Positions 35,618 through 46,366 of a DNA stretch of 64,000 bases are shown piece after piece. A program made the translations under genes and the position numbers. Origin of the DNA: Shewanella oneidensis MR-1 (GTDB lineage Bacteria; Pseudomonadota; Gammaproteobacteria; Enterobacterales; Shewanellaceae); the NCBI RefSeq assembly GCF_000146165.2, contig NC_004347.2:4830211-4894210 (forward strand). The letters are read 5' to 3'. The notes under the pieces are model-generated. The model saw nothing but the letters and a program-made list of their open reading frames with translations, was not told the DNA's origin and did no database searches. The number at the start of each line of letters is the position of its first letter. Positions within the stretch are counted from its first letter, which is position 1.

Positions 35618-38386
35618 TTAGTGGGCCTCATCCCAGTTATCACCAATCCCCGCTTCTGCTAGGAGTTCTACATCCAGATTTGCCGCTTTAGCCATAAGTT
35701 CGCACACTTTTTGTTTGAGCGTCTCGGCTTTATCGGCATCGACCTCGAACACTAATTCGTCGTGGACTTGCATGATCATGGCGATTTCACCTTGGGTATC
35801 AGTTTTAATCCAATCGGCAATACTGATCATCGCTTTTTTGATGATATCTGCGGCAGTACCTTGCATTGGTGCGTTAATGGCCGCCCTTTCGGCAGCTTGA
35901 CGACGCATTGCATTACGATCGCGAATTTCGGGTAAATACAGGCGACGACCGAATAATGTTGATACGTAACCGAGATCAGCCGCACTTGCTCGCGTTTCTT
36001 CCATATACCTTAATACTCCTGGATAACGGGCGAAGTAAGTGTCGATATAGGTTTGCGCTTCGTTGCGCGGAATGTCGAGCTGGCGCGCTAATCCAAAAGC
36101 CGACATGCCATAGATAAGGCCAAAGTTAACGGCCTTAGCGCGGCGACGCTGTTCTGAGGTGACGCTATCAAAGTCGGTGCCAAACACTTCGGCAGCGGTG
36201 GCGCGGTGAATGTCTTTACCTTCGGCAAAAGCGTTAAGTAGACCTGCATCTTGGGATAAATGCGCCATGATCCGCAATTCAATCTGTGAATAGTCAGCGG
36301 CTAAAATTTTACGCCCTTCTGGGGCAATAAAGGCTTGGCGAATACGACGGCCTTCTACGGTTCGGATCGGAATATTTTGCAGGTTTGGCTCGCTCGATGA
36401 TAAACGCCCCGTCGCCGCATTCGCTTGATGATAGCTAGTATGCACTCGGCCAGTTTTTGCATTCACCATTAAGGGGAGCTTATCGGTATACGTGCTCTTT
36501 AATTTTGTTAGGCTGCGATGCTCTAAGATCACCTTTGGTAGAGGGAAATCCAATGCTAATTCGACCAGCACTTCTTCGGCGGTGGATGGTGCGCCCTTAG
36601 GTGTCTTTTTGATGACCGGATAGCCCAGCTTTTCAAAAAATAGTACTTGAAGCTGTTTTGGGGAGCTTAAGTTGAATTTTTCACCTGCAATATCATAGGC
36701 TTTAGTTTCAAGCTCATCGATTTTACGCGCGAGTTCTTCACTCTGTTGACCGAGCAACATGCTATCGATAAAGACACCTTGGCGCTCAATATCAGACAGA
36801 ATATGGATCAGTGGCAGTTCGATATCTGTAAAGACCGATGCTAATTCAGCTTCTTTTTCGAGCCTTGGCCACAGGTGTTGATGTAGGCGTAGCGTAATAT
36901 CTGCATCTTCCGCCGCATAGGGAGCAGCTGTTTCTAACGAAATTTGGTTAAAGGTCAGCTGTTTCGCTCCTTTGCCAGCAATATCTTCAAAGGCGATATT
37001 TTTATGGCCTAGGTATTTGAGTGCTAAACCGTCCATATCATGGCGTGAAGCAACAGAATTAAACACATAGGATTCGAGCATGGTGTCAAACGCAACACCT
37101 TGGAGTGTAATGCCCGCGTTGGCCAATACACTGATGTCATATTTAAGGTTTTGACCGACTTTTTTAAGCTTGGCATCTTCTAAAATGGGGCGTAATTTTT
37201 CGAGCGCAAACTGCTTATCTAATTGTTGAGGTGCGCCAACATAATCGTGGGCTAAAGGCAGGTAAGCAGCTTTACCCGCTTCCACGGCGAAGGACATGCC
37301 AACCAGTTCGGCGACCATATAGTCAAGGCTCGTGGTCTCGGTATCCACGGCGAACAGTGATGCTTGTTTTAGCTTGGCAATCCACTCATCAAGCTGAGCT
37401 TCGGTCAAAATCGTGTCGTATTGGGTTTCAAGTGCGAGACTTGGCGTAGTGTCTGCTTCGGTTTCTACTGTGGTAGTCGCCGTCGCTATGGTTGCTGGTG
37501 CTTTATTATCTAAAATTTCGGCAAGCCAGCGCTTAAACTCCATTTCGCCGTAGCATTTGATCAGTTCGTCTCGATCTGCGGGTTTGGCGGTAAGCTCATG
37601 CCAATCTTGCTCAAGTTCCACATCGGTTTTAATGGTGGCCAGTTCGTAGGAAAGTCTTAGCATGTCAGCATTATCGATGATCTTCGCCGCCATCGTTTTT
37701 GAGCCCCTAAAAGCTAATTCAGAGACTTTTTCAGGTTCAGCAAGTAGATTAGCCACGCTTCCGGCACCCGTGAGCATGGCTAAAGCGGTTTTTTCGCCAA
37801 CACCTGGTAAACCAGGAATGTTATCCGCCTTATCGCCCATCAGCGCTAAGAAATCGATAATTCTGTCTGGGCCTACACCATATTTGGCTGCGACTTCTTC
37901 TGGCCCCATGATGGTATCTGTCATGGTGTTGATTAGCGTGATATTTTCATCAACCAATTGCGCCATATCTTTATCACCCGTACTAATGAGCACAGCGCGA
38001 TTCTCGCGGCTCGCTCGGCGAGCAATAGTGCCAATGACATCATCTGCCTCTACGCCGGGTATGGAAATGAGGGGCAAGCCTAAGGCGCGAATAATACGGT
38101 GTAGCGGCTCGATTTGTGAGCGTAAATCATCGGGCATGGGTGGGCGATGCGCTTTGTACTCTTGGTATAAGTCATTGCGAAATGTCTTGCCTTTAGCGTC
38201 AAATACCACGGCAATATGGCTAGGCTGGTAACGGCTCAATAAACTGCGGAGCATATTGACTACGCCATAAACTGCCCCAGTTGCTTCGCCCTTTGAGTTT
38301 GTCAGATGAGGAGGCGCATAATAGGCGCGGTATAAATAAGAAGATCCATCCACAAGAACAAGTGGGTTATTGGCTATGGTCGGCAT
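35618..38386 (-). CDS. polA: DNA polymerase I
   Basis: A 922-residue polymerase used in Okazaki-fragment processing and repair. The 5'-3' exonuclease domain (about 1-290) starts [18 protein letters not shown]. The 3'-5' proofreading domain (about 330-515) keeps the catalytic DTETTSLD motif and DTMLESYV. The polymerase domain (about 520-922) has motif [15 protein letters not shown], motif [22 protein letters not shown] and motif [11 protein letters not shown]. All three activities should be present. Its length matches E. coli Pol I (928). It is monocistronic. Confidence 0.98.
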   Translation of the reverse strand: MPTIANNPLVLVDGSSYLYRAYYAPPHLTNSKGEATGAVYGVVNMLRSLLSRYQPSHIAVVFDAKGKTFRNDLYQEYKAHRPPMPDDLRSQIEPLHRIIRALGLPLISIPGVEADDVIGTIARRASRENRAVLISTGDKDMAQLVDENITLINTMTDTIMGPEEVAAKYGVGPDRIIDFLALMGDKADNIPGLPGVGEKTALAMLTGAGSVANLLAEPEKVSELAFRGSKTMAAKIIDNADMLRLSYELATIKTDVELEQDWHELTAKPADRDELIKCYGEMEFKRWLAEILDNKAPATIATATTTVETEADTTPSLALETQYDTILTEAQLDEWIAKLKQASLFAVDTETTSLDYMVAELVGMSFAVEAGKAAYLPLAHDYVGAPQQLDKQFALEKLRPILEDAKLKKVGQNLKYDISVLANAGITLQGVAFDTMLESYVFNSVASRHDMDGLALKYLGHKNIAFEDIAGKGAKQLTFNQISLETAAPYAAEDADITLRLHQHLWPRLEKEAELASVFTDIELPLIHILSDIERQGVFIDSMLLGQQSEELARKIDELETKAYDIAGEKFNLSSPKQLQVLFFEKLGYPVIKKTPKGAPSTAEEVLVELALDFPLPKVILEHRSLTKLKSTYTDKLPLMVNAKTGRVHTSYHQANAATGRLSSSEPNLQNIPIRTVEGRRIRQAFIAPEGRKILAADYSQIELRIMAHLSQDAGLLNAFAEGKDIHRATAAEVFGTDFDSVTSEQRRRAKAVNFGLIYGMSAFGLARQLDIPRNEAQTYIDTYFARYPGVLRYMEETRASAADLGYVSTLFGRRLYLPEIRDRNAMRRQAAERAAINAPMQGTAADIIKKAMISIADWIKTDTQGEIAMIMQVHDELVFEVDADKAETLKQKVCELMAKAANLDVELLAEAGIGDNWDEAH

Positions 38387-38472
38387 AAGTAATTTTCGAT
38401 TATCGATGACTTAGATGGCGGTAAGCATGCCACAGATGCGGTGTTTCAGCCACGGCAAATTGACTCTCAGCC

Positions 38473-38481
38473 TGTGGATAA
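38473..38481 (-). promoter_or_regulatory. Single DnaA-box match upstream of polA
   Basis: The minus strand reads TTATCCACA, a perfect DnaA consensus box, 87 bp upstream of the polA start, within the 385-bp gap to elbB. A weaker variant (TGTGGATTT on the plus strand) occurs near 38616. A single box does not make an origin. The rest of the gap is AT-rich promoter DNA. Confidence 0.4.
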
Positions 38482-38771
38482 CTCTGTGAGTTAAAATGTC
38501 AACTGTGAATAATGGCGACGATTACGGCTTGGTGCGATATTTTTAAGTTGTTGATTTTTATGTTTTTATAATATTTGTGTGAGTTCGCTACTGTTTCTTG
38601 AAAAATCTTCCTGATTTGTGGATTTTTTATTGACTCCGTAAGATATCTAGAGGCTGGCTGATTTTTCACCGACCGCTAGATTCGACGAACTAAATTAGCA
38701 TGATTTTTGAGCAGATCAACTATTTTATTTACGGTTTGTTAAAACCAAATGACATAAGAAGGATATTTATA

Positions 38772-39428
38772 ATGAAAAAAATCGCAGTATTACTCAGCGG
38801 GTGCGGTGTTTTCGATGGAACAGAGATCCATGAATCGGTTTTAACCCTATTATCTCTATCGAAAGCCGGCGCTCAATATCAGTGTTTTGCTCCTGATATC
38901 AATCAGATGCATGTCGTTAATCACTTCACAGGCGAAGCAGATAACACGGCGACGCGAAATGTGCTGGTTGAATCAGCGCGTATTGCCCGTGGTGATATAA
39001 AGGCAACCACAGAACTCGATATCACTGCCTTTGATGCGTTAATTATCCCCGGTGGTTTTGGGGCGGCGAAAAACCTGTGTAACTTTGCAACTAATGGTAG
39101 TGAGTGCGAGGTTCATCCACTCGTCACTGATTTTATTAATGAATTTATTCTTGCGAAAAAGCCCGTGGGCTTTATTTGTATCGCACCTATGATGATCCCA
39201 CGTTTATACGGACATGGCGCAAAGGGCACTATTGGTAATGATGTGGATACGGTCGCGGCATTTAATCTTATGGGTGGCAGCCATCACGCAGCGACAGTGC
39301 ATGATATCGTGGTGGATGAAGCGAATAAGATTGTCAGTACTCCCGCATATATGCTGGCGGGTAATATTGCAGAGGCCCACTCAGGGATTGAAAAGCTCGT
39401 CGCTAAAGTGTTGCAACTAGTTAAATAA
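38772..39428 (+). CDS. elbB: ElbB, DJ-1/PfpI-like glyoxalase
   Basis: A 218-residue DJ-1/PfpI superfamily protein starting MKKIAVLLSGCGVFDGTEIHE, the usual ElbB start. The ATG at 38772 follows AGAAGGA; an earlier in-frame ATG is not needed. It has the conserved LIIPGGFGAAKNLCNFA and the nucleophile elbow GFICIAPMM with Cys. ElbB has weak glyoxalase activity and was linked to isoprenoid production in E. coli. It is divergent from polA and convergent with glpG. Confidence 0.93.
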   Translation: MKKIAVLLSGCGVFDGTEIHESVLTLLSLSKAGAQYQCFAPDINQMHVVNHFTGEADNTATRNVLVESARIARGDIKATTELDITAFDALIIPGGFGAAKNLCNFATNGSECEVHPLVTDFINEFILAKKPVGFICIAPMMIPRLYGHGAKGTIGNDVDTVAAFNLMGGSHHAATVHDIVVDEANKIVSTPAYMLAGNIAEAHSGIEKLVAKVLQLVK

Positions 39429-39443
39429 TTGCGCCTAAACACG

Positions 39444-39470
39444 GCAAGGTAAGCGATTCGCTTACCTTGC
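39444..39470. terminator. Stem-loop between elbB and glpG
   Basis: A perfect 12-bp stem (GCAAGGTAAGCG) with a 3-base loop between convergent genes. No T-run on either side, so it may work as an RNA 3'-end protector rather than a classic terminator. Confidence 0.5.
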
Positions 39471-39507
39471 ATGTGTGTATCAGAGTATGGAAATCAATAT
39501 CGGGAAA

Positions 39508-40350
39508 TTATTGGACGTACTTACTGCGGCTATCAAACCAGCCTTGGGCTAGACCAATCAGCAAACCGCCAATATGGGCACCATTTGCGACTGAAATACC
39601 TAAAAAATCCGTAAAGCCCAACGCCAGCCAAATCAGCATAAACCCCATATAGGATGGCGGTAAACCAATGCCCGCCTCTGGTTTACGTAGCCCCATGACC
39701 CAAGTGTAACCCGCAACCGCATAGACCACACCCGACAGTCCGCCAAAGTTGGGGCCGCTGACATAGTATTGGACGACATTGGGCAAAGTGCCAGCCACCA
39801 GCAAGAGGATAAGGAGTGGTGCAGTACCTATGCGAGTCTCAATTTTTCCACCCAGATACCACCACCAAAGTAGGTTGAAGATGATATGCATGGCCGAAAA
39901 GTGCAGCAGGCTCGGGGTAAAGACACGCCAAAATTGGCTAACACCCGTGCCAGGCACTGCACCAAAATAAGAAAGTGCTTGGTAAACAGGGCTGGCAAAG
40001 CCTAAATTCATGGCGGCATAAATCAGTGTGCAGAGGCCAAAAATAATTAGAGTGATAGGGCCTGCGCCAGTGATAAATTGGGTAAAAAGCTGTAATGATG
40101 GTGCGCCATAATCGAGCTTAGCATTGGTATCACCGTGCTCCCATGAGGCTTGCAAGTATTTGTTATCGTAAGGATGAGCGATAAAGTGAGCGAATTCTTT
40201 ACGGGCTTGCTCAACATCTTGCTCGCGAAGAACCAGAATCGCGACTCCCTGCGGCAACGGCTGAATTTGGCAGTCAATGCGTTCACCTTTAAGGTAATCG
40301 ACAAAGGCCTGCGCAGCGCGGCTATTAGGGAGTCTGCCAATCTCTATCAT
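39508..40350 (-). CDS. glpG: Rhomboid protease GlpG
   Basis: A 280-residue intramembrane serine protease. An N-terminal cytoplasmic domain (about 1-85) is followed by six transmembrane helices (about 95-275). Catalytic Ser in FGGLSGVVYAV and His in NGAHIGGLLIG. The WWWYLGGKIE motif of the L1/TM2 region is also present. It cleaves single-pass membrane proteins within the lipid bilayer. It overlaps glpE by 4 bp, as in an operon, but without the glpR/glpD genes found beside it in E. coli. Confidence 0.95.
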   Translation of the reverse strand: MIEIGRLPNSRAAQAFVDYLKGERIDCQIQPLPQGVAILVLREQDVEQARKEFAHFIAHPYDNKYLQASWEHGDTNAKLDYGAPSLQLFTQFITGAGPITLIIFGLCTLIYAAMNLGFASPVYQALSYFGAVPGTGVSQFWRVFTPSLLHFSAMHIIFNLLWWWYLGGKIETRIGTAPLLILLLVAGTLPNVVQYYVSGPNFGGLSGVVYAVAGYTWVMGLRKPEAGIGLPPSYMGFMLIWLALGFTDFLGISVANGAHIGGLLIGLAQGWFDSRSKYVQ

Positions 40351-40652
40351 GCATTGGCCTCATGCCAAGCACTGAAGCCACCATCGAGACTATACACATC
40401 ATCAAAACCTTGCTCGCAGAGATACTGCGCGGCATTTTGGCTACTGATGCCATGGTAACAAACCACCACTAAGGGTCGATCCATATCTGCTTGGCCAATA
40501 AAGTGTGCGAGATTCTCGTTATTCAAATTAAATGCGCCATCTATATGGCCATTGTTAAAGCTATTTCCATCGCGAATATCGACGATTTGCACTGACTTTG
40601 CCTCGGTCATTTGTACTAACTGATTGACGCTTAAGTGTTTAAAAGAAGACAT
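40347..40652 (-). CDS. glpE: Thiosulfate sulfurtransferase GlpE
   Basis: A 101-residue single-domain rhodanese. The ATG at 40652 (MSSFKHLSVNQLVQM) is chosen over a longer frame because it has an AGGG ribosome binding site and matches the known length (108 in E. coli). The active-site loop CYHGISS holds the catalytic Cys; IVDIRDGNSFNNGHIDGA and SLDGGFSAWH are typical. It transfers sulfur from thiosulfate to cyanide or thioredoxin. It overlaps glpG. Confidence 0.94.
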   Translation of the reverse strand: MSSFKHLSVNQLVQMTEAKSVQIVDIRDGNSFNNGHIDGAFNLNNENLAHFIGQADMDRPLVVVCYHGISSQNAAQYLCEQGFDDVYSLDGGFSAWHEANA

Positions 40653-40706
40653 AATAAACCCTGAAATAACGAAAAATGGATAAGCGATAGGATTAGTGTG
40701 CAACAA

Positions 40707-40728
40707 GGGGCTGCATGTGTACAGCCCC
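40707..40728 (-). terminator. Stem-loop after tdh
   Basis: GGGGCTG and CAGCCCC form a 7-bp stem with an 8-base loop, 23 bp past the tdh stop. The minus-strand tail TTGTTGC is only partly T-rich. Confidence 0.5.
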
Positions 40729-40750
40729 ATGATTGGCATAGCTAAGGGAA

Positions 40751-41776
40751 TTAATCCCAGCTGAGGATGACTTTACCCGATTGGCCCGAGCCCATAGCGT
40801 CGAAGCCTTTTTGGAAATCATCAATTTTGTAGTGATGGGTAATGATGGGCGAAATATCTAAGCCAGATTGGATAAGGCTTGCCATCTTGTACCAGGTTTC
40901 GAACATTTCACGACCGTAAATGCCTTTAATGACCAAACCTTTGAAGATCACTTTGCTCCAATCAATGGCCATTTCGCCACCCGGAATACCGAGCATCGCG
41001 ATTTTGCCACCGTGGTTCATGGTATCTAACATGGCACGGAAGGCAGAAGGTACGCCAGACATTTCTAAGCCGACGTCAAACCCTTCGGTCATGCCGAGTT
41101 CTTTCATCACGTCTTTGAGGTTTTCTTGAGCAACGTTTACGGCACGTGTGGCACCCATTTTACGGGCCAGTTCTAAACGGTATTCGTTAACGTCGGTGAT
41201 CACTACATGGCGCGCACCAACGTGGCGACATACGGCCGCAGCCATAATACCGATAGGACCCGCGCCAGTAATCAACACATCTTCGCCCACTAAGTCGAAT
41301 GACAGTGCCGTGTGTACTGCGTTACCGAATGGATCAAAGATAGAGGCTAAATCGTCGCTGATATCATCGGGGATTTTGAAGGCGTTAAACGCTGGGATCA
41401 CTAAGTATTCGGCAAATGAACCTTCGCGGTTTACACCCACACCTGAGGTGTTACGGCATAAGTGGGTGCGACCCGCGCGGCAGTTACGGCAGTGGCCGCA
41501 GGTGATATGGCCTTCGCCAGAAACACGGTCACCAATGTTAAAGCCGCGAACTTCTTGCCCGATATCAACCACTTCTCCCACATACTCGTGACCTACCACC
41601 ATAGGCACAGGAATGGTTTTTTGTGACCATTCGTCCCAGTTGTAGATGTGCATGTCGGTGCCGCAAATGGCGGTCTTTTTAATCTTGATCAGTAGATCGT
41701 TATGGCCCATTTCAGGCTTAGGCGCATCGACTAACCAAATGCCTTTTTCGGCTTTTAACTTGCTTAGTGCTTTCAT
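40751..41776 (-). CDS. tdh: L-threonine 3-dehydrogenase
   Basis: A 341-residue zinc-dependent medium-chain dehydrogenase that oxidises threonine to 2-amino-3-ketobutyrate with NAD+. Visible are the catalytic zinc region [13 protein letters not shown] and GHEYVGEVV, the structural zinc cluster [15 protein letters not shown], and the Rossmann motif [14 protein letters not shown]. Length equals E. coli Tdh. It lies 11 bp behind kbl, whose product uses the ketobutyrate, so the two form the threonine-to-glycine operon. Confidence 0.97.
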   Translation of the reverse strand: MKALSKLKAEKGIWLVDAPKPEMGHNDLLIKIKKTAICGTDMHIYNWDEWSQKTIPVPMVVGHEYVGEVVDIGQEVRGFNIGDRVSGEGHITCGHCRNCRAGRTHLCRNTSGVGVNREGSFAEYLVIPAFNAFKIPDDISDDLASIFDPFGNAVHTALSFDLVGEDVLITGAGPIGIMAAAVCRHVGARHVVITDVNEYRLELARKMGATRAVNVAQENLKDVMKELGMTEGFDVGLEMSGVPSAFRAMLDTMNHGGKIAMLGIPGGEMAIDWSKVIFKGLVIKGIYGREMFETWYKMASLIQSGLDISPIITHHYKIDDFQKGFDAMGSGQSGKVILSWD

Positions 41777-41787
41777 ATTGTAGGGTC

Positions 41788-42981
41788 CTAAATAATCGCC
41801 ATTTCTTTAGCAATACGGGTAAAGGCTTCAATCGCTTTGTCGAGTTGTTCACGGGTGTGAGCCGCCGACATTTGCGTACGGATACGGGCTTGTCCCTTTG
41901 GTACCACAGGGAAGGAGAAGCCAATCACGTAGATATGTTCTGCTAATAAGCGGTTAGCGAAGTCGCTTGCCAGTTTGGCATCGCCAATCATCACTGGGAT
42001 AATCGCGTGGTCGGCACCGCCTAAGGTAAAGCCTGCCGCGGACATTTTTTCACGGAAATATCGGCTGTTTTCCCATACCGATTCGCGTAGCGCTTGGCCT
42101 GATTTGAGCATTTCTAACACATGGATAGACGCTGTCACAATCGAAGGCGCTAATGAGTTAGAAAACAGGTATGGGCGAGAGCGTTGACGTAACCAGTCGA
42201 TGACTTCTTTTTTACCTGAAGTGAAACCGCCTGATGCACCGCCTAAGGCTTTGCCTAAGGTGCCGGTGATGATGTCGACACGACCCATCACGCCGCAGTG
42301 TTCGTGGGAGCCGCGACCATTTTGGCCAACAAAACCGACAGCATGAGAGTCGTCAACCATCACAAGTGCGCCGTATTTATCGGCTAAGTCACACACTCCT
42401 TGCAGGTTGGCGATTACGCCGTCCATTGAGAACACGCCGTCAGTGGCGATCAAAATATTGCGCGCACCCGCTGCTTTGGCGGCGATCAATTGCGTCTCTA
42501 AATCCGCCATATCGTTGTTAGCGTAACGGAAACGTTTGGCCTTACATAAACGCACACCATCGATGATTGAGGCATGGTTTAAGGCGTCGGAGATAATCGC
42601 ATCTTCGGCATCTAACAGGGTTTCAAACAAGCCTGCATTGGCGTCAAAGCATGAAGAATACAAAATAGTGTCTTCCATGCCGAGGAACTCACTCAGGCTG
42701 GCTTCGAGCTGTTTGTGAATGTCTTGGGTGCCGCAAATAAAGCGTACTGACGCCATACCAAAGCCGTGGCTATCTAAACCTTGTTGGGCGGCTTTGATGA
42801 GTTCTGGATGATTGGCTAGGCCTAGATAGTTGTTAGCGCAAAAGTTAACAACTTCTTGGTGATTAACTTGAATGGCAGTCTGTTGCGGTGAAGCAATAAT
42901 GCGCTCGCTTTTATATAAACCTTCGGCTTTAACATCAGCAAGCTGTTGATTAATTTGTGCGTAGAATGAGGTTGAGGCCAC
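41788..42981 (-). CDS. kbl: 2-amino-3-ketobutyrate CoA ligase
   Basis: A 397-residue PLP-dependent enzyme of the alpha-oxoamine synthase family that splits 2-amino-3-ketobutyrate with CoA into glycine and acetyl-CoA. The PLP lysine is in [16 protein letters not shown], and the [10 protein letters not shown] motif binds the cofactor. Length is close to E. coli Kbl (398). First gene of kbl-tdh; ribosome binding site AAGGAGAT before the ATG. Confidence 0.97.
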   Translation of the reverse strand: MASTSFYAQINQQLADVKAEGLYKSERIIASPQQTAIQVNHQEVVNFCANNYLGLANHPELIKAAQQGLDSHGFGMASVRFICGTQDIHKQLEASLSEFLGMEDTILYSSCFDANAGLFETLLDAEDAIISDALNHASIIDGVRLCKAKRFRYANNDMADLETQLIAAKAAGARNILIATDGVFSMDGVIANLQGVCDLADKYGALVMVDDSHAVGFVGQNGRGSHEHCGVMGRVDIITGTLGKALGGASGGFTSGKKEVIDWLRQRSRPYLFSNSLAPSIVTASIHVLEMLKSGQALRESVWENSRYFREKMSAAGFTLGGADHAIIPVMIGDAKLASDFANRLLAEHIYVIGFSFPVVPKGQARIRTQMSAAHTREQLDKAIEAFTRIAKEMAII

Positions 42982-43207
42982 CTGATATCTCCTTAGTTAA
43001 CTTTATTCTGATTCTGGGAGTTGCGGCATTCTAACGCTAAACCCTATCGGCCTACAGCCTTTTTTTCATGCAGCTTAGCCAGATAAATTAGTTTAGGGCT
43101 AAAGGCGTCGTTACATTATAAAAACTAATGCTTAACATTATTTGCCGCACTGTGGTTTTATTTGATCGTGAGAAATGATTGAGATTAGCGATGGCAAGCA
43201 ATAAGGC

Positions 43208-43250
43208 CGCATTTAGCACACATAACGTGTTGAGTTTAGTGCTAAATGCG
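43208..43250. repeat. Perfect 12-bp inverted repeat
   Basis: CGCATTTAGCAC (43208-43219) and its complement GTGCTAAATGCG (43239-43250) enclose 19 bases, just past the stop of the TetR-family gene. There is no T-run. It could form a stable RNA hairpin at the 3' end. Confidence 0.55.
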
Positions 43251-43266
43251 AAATGGCGGGAATCGT

Positions 43267-43914
43267 TTAGAGAGATTCTTGAGTAGCGAGCTCATGATAA
43301 TGTTGTTCTAGGCGACTAAAGGTCGCTTGGGATGTCGGCGTGGCATAAGCTTTAAAAATCATCAATACCCGCAATACCCCTTCGTACAAAATGCCTTTAG
43401 TGATGGTGGAAGTGCTTGATTGGGTAAGTTGATAACCAATCCAAAAACTCACAATCATCTTGATAGTATCGGCAAGTGCGGTGATTTTATCGTTATCGAT
43501 ATTTAAAAAACCATCCTGCTTGAGTTTACCGAGCACGTGACTCGAGCGTGTTAGCACTTGCTGCTGAGCATGTAGATAACGACTCTTCAATTCTTCATCT
43601 CGGGCCAGAATATCGGCCAAATTGGCGTACATAAAACGGAATTGCCACAGGGTGTAAAACATCGCATCAAAATAGCCGATCAGTTGCTCTACATTGACTT
43701 GCTCGCCCTCATAGGGCTGAAAACCCGATTCGAGGTGCGCCTCGTAGAGACTGAAAATCGAGCGAATAATATCTTCCTTATTACGGAAGTGATAATAAAG
43801 ATTCCCGGGACTCATATTCATGTGAGCGGCAATATGATTGGTGGTGATATTTCGTTCGCCATGTTCATTGAATAGCTCAAGGCTGGCGTAAATAATTTTG
43901 TCGCGGGTTTTCAT
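43267..43914 (-). CDS. TetR-family transcriptional regulator
   Basis: A 215-residue regulator. The N-terminal helix-turn-helix reads ASLELFNEHGERNITTNHIAAHMNMSPGNLYYHFRNKEDIIRSIF (about 10-54). The C-terminal ligand domain has FDAMFYTLWQFRFMYANLADIL, a pattern seen in a conserved gammaproteobacterial TetR group. Targets are unknown. It lies between kbl and waaA with no close operon partner. The ligand cannot be inferred. Confidence 0.9.
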   Translation of the reverse strand: MKTRDKIIYASLELFNEHGERNITTNHIAAHMNMSPGNLYYHFRNKEDIIRSIFSLYEAHLESGFQPYEGEQVNVEQLIGYFDAMFYTLWQFRFMYANLADILARDEELKSRYLHAQQQVLTRSSHVLGKLKQDGFLNIDNDKITALADTIKMIVSFWIGYQLTQSSTSTITKGILYEGVLRVLMIFKAYATPTSQATFSRLEQHYHELATQESL

Positions 43915-43940
43915 ATGTTTTCCAAGTGGCTAGTGAACGC

Positions 43941-44164
43941 TATATCCCCAAAAAACCTGAAGATGCTGCAACTCGTACCTTTAGGTTATTTGGATATAAA
44001 ATTGATTAAAAAAGGCTAACCAACGACCGCTACACTGCTGGTAAATTATCCCTAATTTAAAATCGCATGAATTGAGCTCAACGAACAAAAATTCAATACA
44101 ATTGGTATACGCAAACAACTTCGAGAGGCTGAAACTCGTATCTTGAGGTCGCTTGGGCATATTA
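43941..44164. repeat. Palindromic repeat and diverged second copy
   Basis: Around 43941-43998 an imperfect palindrome pairs TATATCCCCAAAAAACCT with AGGTTATTTGGATATA. A 34-base segment (about 43965-43998) recurs at about 44128-44161 with 26 of 34 identities (GCTG-AACTCGTA-CTT-AGGT). The second copy ends in GGTCGCTTGGGCATA. The type resembles palindromic intergenic repeats I associate with Shewanella and Vibrio. It fills most of the tetR-waaA gap. Confidence 0.55.
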
Positions 44165-44214
44165 TGCTAACATTGCCACTATTCATCAGGCAAAAACTCA
44201 TAAGCACGATTTTT

Positions 44215-45489
44215 ATGAATCGATTTTTTTACAGTGCGCTGCTATATCTTTTATCTCCACTACTTCTTGCCTATTTGGCTTTTCGAGCCATTAAAAGCCC
44301 CGATTATCGTGGTCGTTGGGGGGAACGCTTCGGATTAGCCCAACTTAAACCGACGGATTTACTAATCCACTCGGTGTCGATGGGTGAAACACTCGCGGCC
44401 ATTCCCTTGATCCGTTTGATTATGCAAATGCACCCTGAGCTAAGCATTACGGTTACCACCACCAGTCCCACGGGTTCTGCCGAGGTACGCAAAGCCTTTG
44501 GCGACCAAGTTCAGCACTGTTATTTGCCCTTCGATTTGCCTTGGTGTGTGAGCCGTTTTCTGCGCCAGTTGTCCCCTAAATGGTGCATCATAATGGAAAC
44601 TGAGTTGTGGCCGAATCTGGTGGAGCTAGCGGCTAAGCGCGGCGTGCGCTTGATGCTCGCCAATGCCAGGCTGTCGGCTAAATCGGCGGCGCAATATGCA
44701 AAGCGTTCGCAATTAAGCCGCCCTATGCTGCAACGCTTAGATGTGATTGCGGTGCAGACTCAAGCCGAGGCGCAGCGTTTTATCGACCTTGGGGTTGCTG
44801 CTGACAGAGTGACTGTTTGCGGCAGTTTGAAGTTTGATTTGAGTATTACGCCCGATCGCTTAACCCTAGCGCGAGAGCTTCGGCAGACTTGGGGGAAAGA
44901 GACTGCGCCCGTGTGGGTGGCGGGCAGTGTCCATCCCGGTGAGTTTGATGCCATGTTAAGCGCCCATAAACGGTTGCTCGCCAAGTGGCCCGAGGCGCTG
45001 CTGATCATTGCGCCGCGTCACCCTGAGCAGTTTGCGGCGGTGGCAGATGTTGTCGCTCGCCAAGGTTTTGAATATGTGCGCCGCAGTGACGCTCAAGCGA
45101 TTACTGCCACGACGCAAGTGCTGGTGGGCGATACCATGGGTGAACTATTAACCTTTTATGGCGCGGCCGATCAAGCCTTTGTTGGCGGTACTTTGATTGA
45201 AAATGGCGGCCATAATCCCTTAGAACCCGTGGCCATGGGTGTACCTGTAATGGTGGGGCCGAATCATTGGGACTTTGCCCAAATTACTCAAATGCTGGCA
45301 GATGCGGGGGGCTTGCGGATTGTGAGTTCAGGGCAAGAGTTGGCTGAAAACTTGATCCAGTATTTTAAGCAGCCAGTGTTATGCCAGCAAGCGGCAAAAG
45401 CTGGTCTTGCCGTGGTGGAAGCCAATCGCGGTGCTTTGCAGCGTCAGTTTGCTCTCGCCGAATTGTTACTCACGCGCCAAACAGCCTAA
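44215..45489 (+). CDS. waaA: Kdo transferase WaaA (KdtA)
   Basis: A 424-residue enzyme that adds 3-deoxy-D-manno-octulosonic acid (Kdo) to lipid A precursors at the inner face of the inner membrane. The ATG at 44215 gives MNRFFYSALLYLLSPLLL, the usual membrane-anchor start; a longer frame begins at 44143 but lacks support. Motifs: RWGERFG, HSVSMGETLAAIPLI, METELWPNLVE and FVGGTLIENGGHNPLEP. The length matches E. coli WaaA (425). It opens the LPS core block. Confidence 0.96.
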   Translation: MNRFFYSALLYLLSPLLLAYLAFRAIKSPDYRGRWGERFGLAQLKPTDLLIHSVSMGETLAAIPLIRLIMQMHPELSITVTTTSPTGSAEVRKAFGDQVQHCYLPFDLPWCVSRFLRQLSPKWCIIMETELWPNLVELAAKRGVRLMLANARLSAKSAAQYAKRSQLSRPMLQRLDVIAVQTQAEAQRFIDLGVAADRVTVCGSLKFDLSITPDRLTLARELRQTWGKETAPVWVAGSVHPGEFDAMLSAHKRLLAKWPEALLIIAPRHPEQFAAVADVVARQGFEYVRRSDAQAITATTQVLVGDTMGELLTFYGAADQAFVGGTLIENGGHNPLEPVAMGVPVMVGPNHWDFAQITQMLADAGGLRIVSSGQELAENLIQYFKQPVLCQQAAKAGLAVVEANRGALQRQFALAELLLTRQTA

Positions 45490-45504
45490 CGCTGTCTGGT
45501 ATTG

Positions 45505-46257
45505 TTAGACTTTAGGGACTACTGCGTGGTAGCCCTCGAGCAATGCAGCCCAGTTAGCGGGGGTAAAGGCAAGTGTTGGCTGCTTACCTTGTTCTTTATT
45601 AAACGAGCGTAGCAGCCGATCAAGGTTCGCCTTTTGCCATTTGGCATTAGGCGTTTTAAGTTCACCGCGGTCAAAATCAATCAGATAGAAGCGCTCTTGC
45701 GCACTGTCCGTTTGCTGCGGTTGCCACAAAATATTCTTCGCGTTCAAGTCGGCATGGTAAACCCCACGGCGATGAAACTGCGCAATGGTCGCGCCTAGTG
45801 CATGCCATTGTGCTTGAGTCATAGTGCCTTTAGTTAACTTGGCGACCAAGTCTTCGGCACCATCGACCCGCTCAATAATAATGTCGGCACGGTAAAACAG
45901 GCCATCGCGCACAATATTGGCGGCGATGGGTTTAGGCACGGCAAATTGTTCGCGGTAAAGCGCATCGAGCAACCTTAATTCGCCCATGGCGCGAGTGTTT
46001 TCAAGCCCCGTGTAGAAGTAAGCGTCTTTACTGAATTTTTCCATCATGCCGCCGCGCCAGTAATGCCGCAGTACCCAATGACTGTGCTCAAATGCTACAA
46101 ACCAAGTGGTATAGCGGCCCTTGGATGACCCCACAACTGCAGATTTTTCGCGCCAAAAATCGACCGAGAACCAAGCCGGCGTGATGTCCTCTGGCGTATC
46201 TTGGCAAAGTGCCATATAGCCATTGGCAGTATTTATGATTTTGATTTGTGCGTTCAT
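45505..46257 (-). CDS. kdkA: Kdo kinase KdkA
   Basis: A 250-residue small-molecule kinase that phosphorylates Kdo in lipid A-Kdo, giving a core with a single phosphorylated Kdo. The kinase core is GVYHADLNAKNILWQ (catalytic Asp) and YLIDFDRGELK (DFD metal site). The N-terminal region WFSVDFWREKSAV and HYWRGGMM fit KdkA. Its presence next to waaA suggests a mono-Kdo, Kdo-4-phosphate inner core, as in Haemophilus and Vibrio. It is convergent with waaA. Confidence 0.92.
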   Translation of the reverse strand: MNAQIKIINTANGYMALCQDTPEDITPAWFSVDFWREKSAVVGSSKGRYTTWFVAFEHSHWVLRHYWRGGMMEKFSKDAYFYTGLENTRAMGELRLLDALYREQFAVPKPIAANIVRDGLFYRADIIIERVDGAEDLVAKLTKGTMTQAQWHALGATIAQFHRRGVYHADLNAKNILWQPQQTDSAQERFYLIDFDRGELKTPNAKWQKANLDRLLRSFNKEQGKQPTLAFTPANWAALLEGYHAVVPKV

Positions 46258-46366
46258 CGGAGATTTGTTGACTTAAGCGTGGCACCTGCGGCCATTCTAC
46301 ATTAAGATCCTCAGCTTGCGCCAAATAACCTTAAGGGCTATTCGCTTGAGTTTAGATATTAACACC

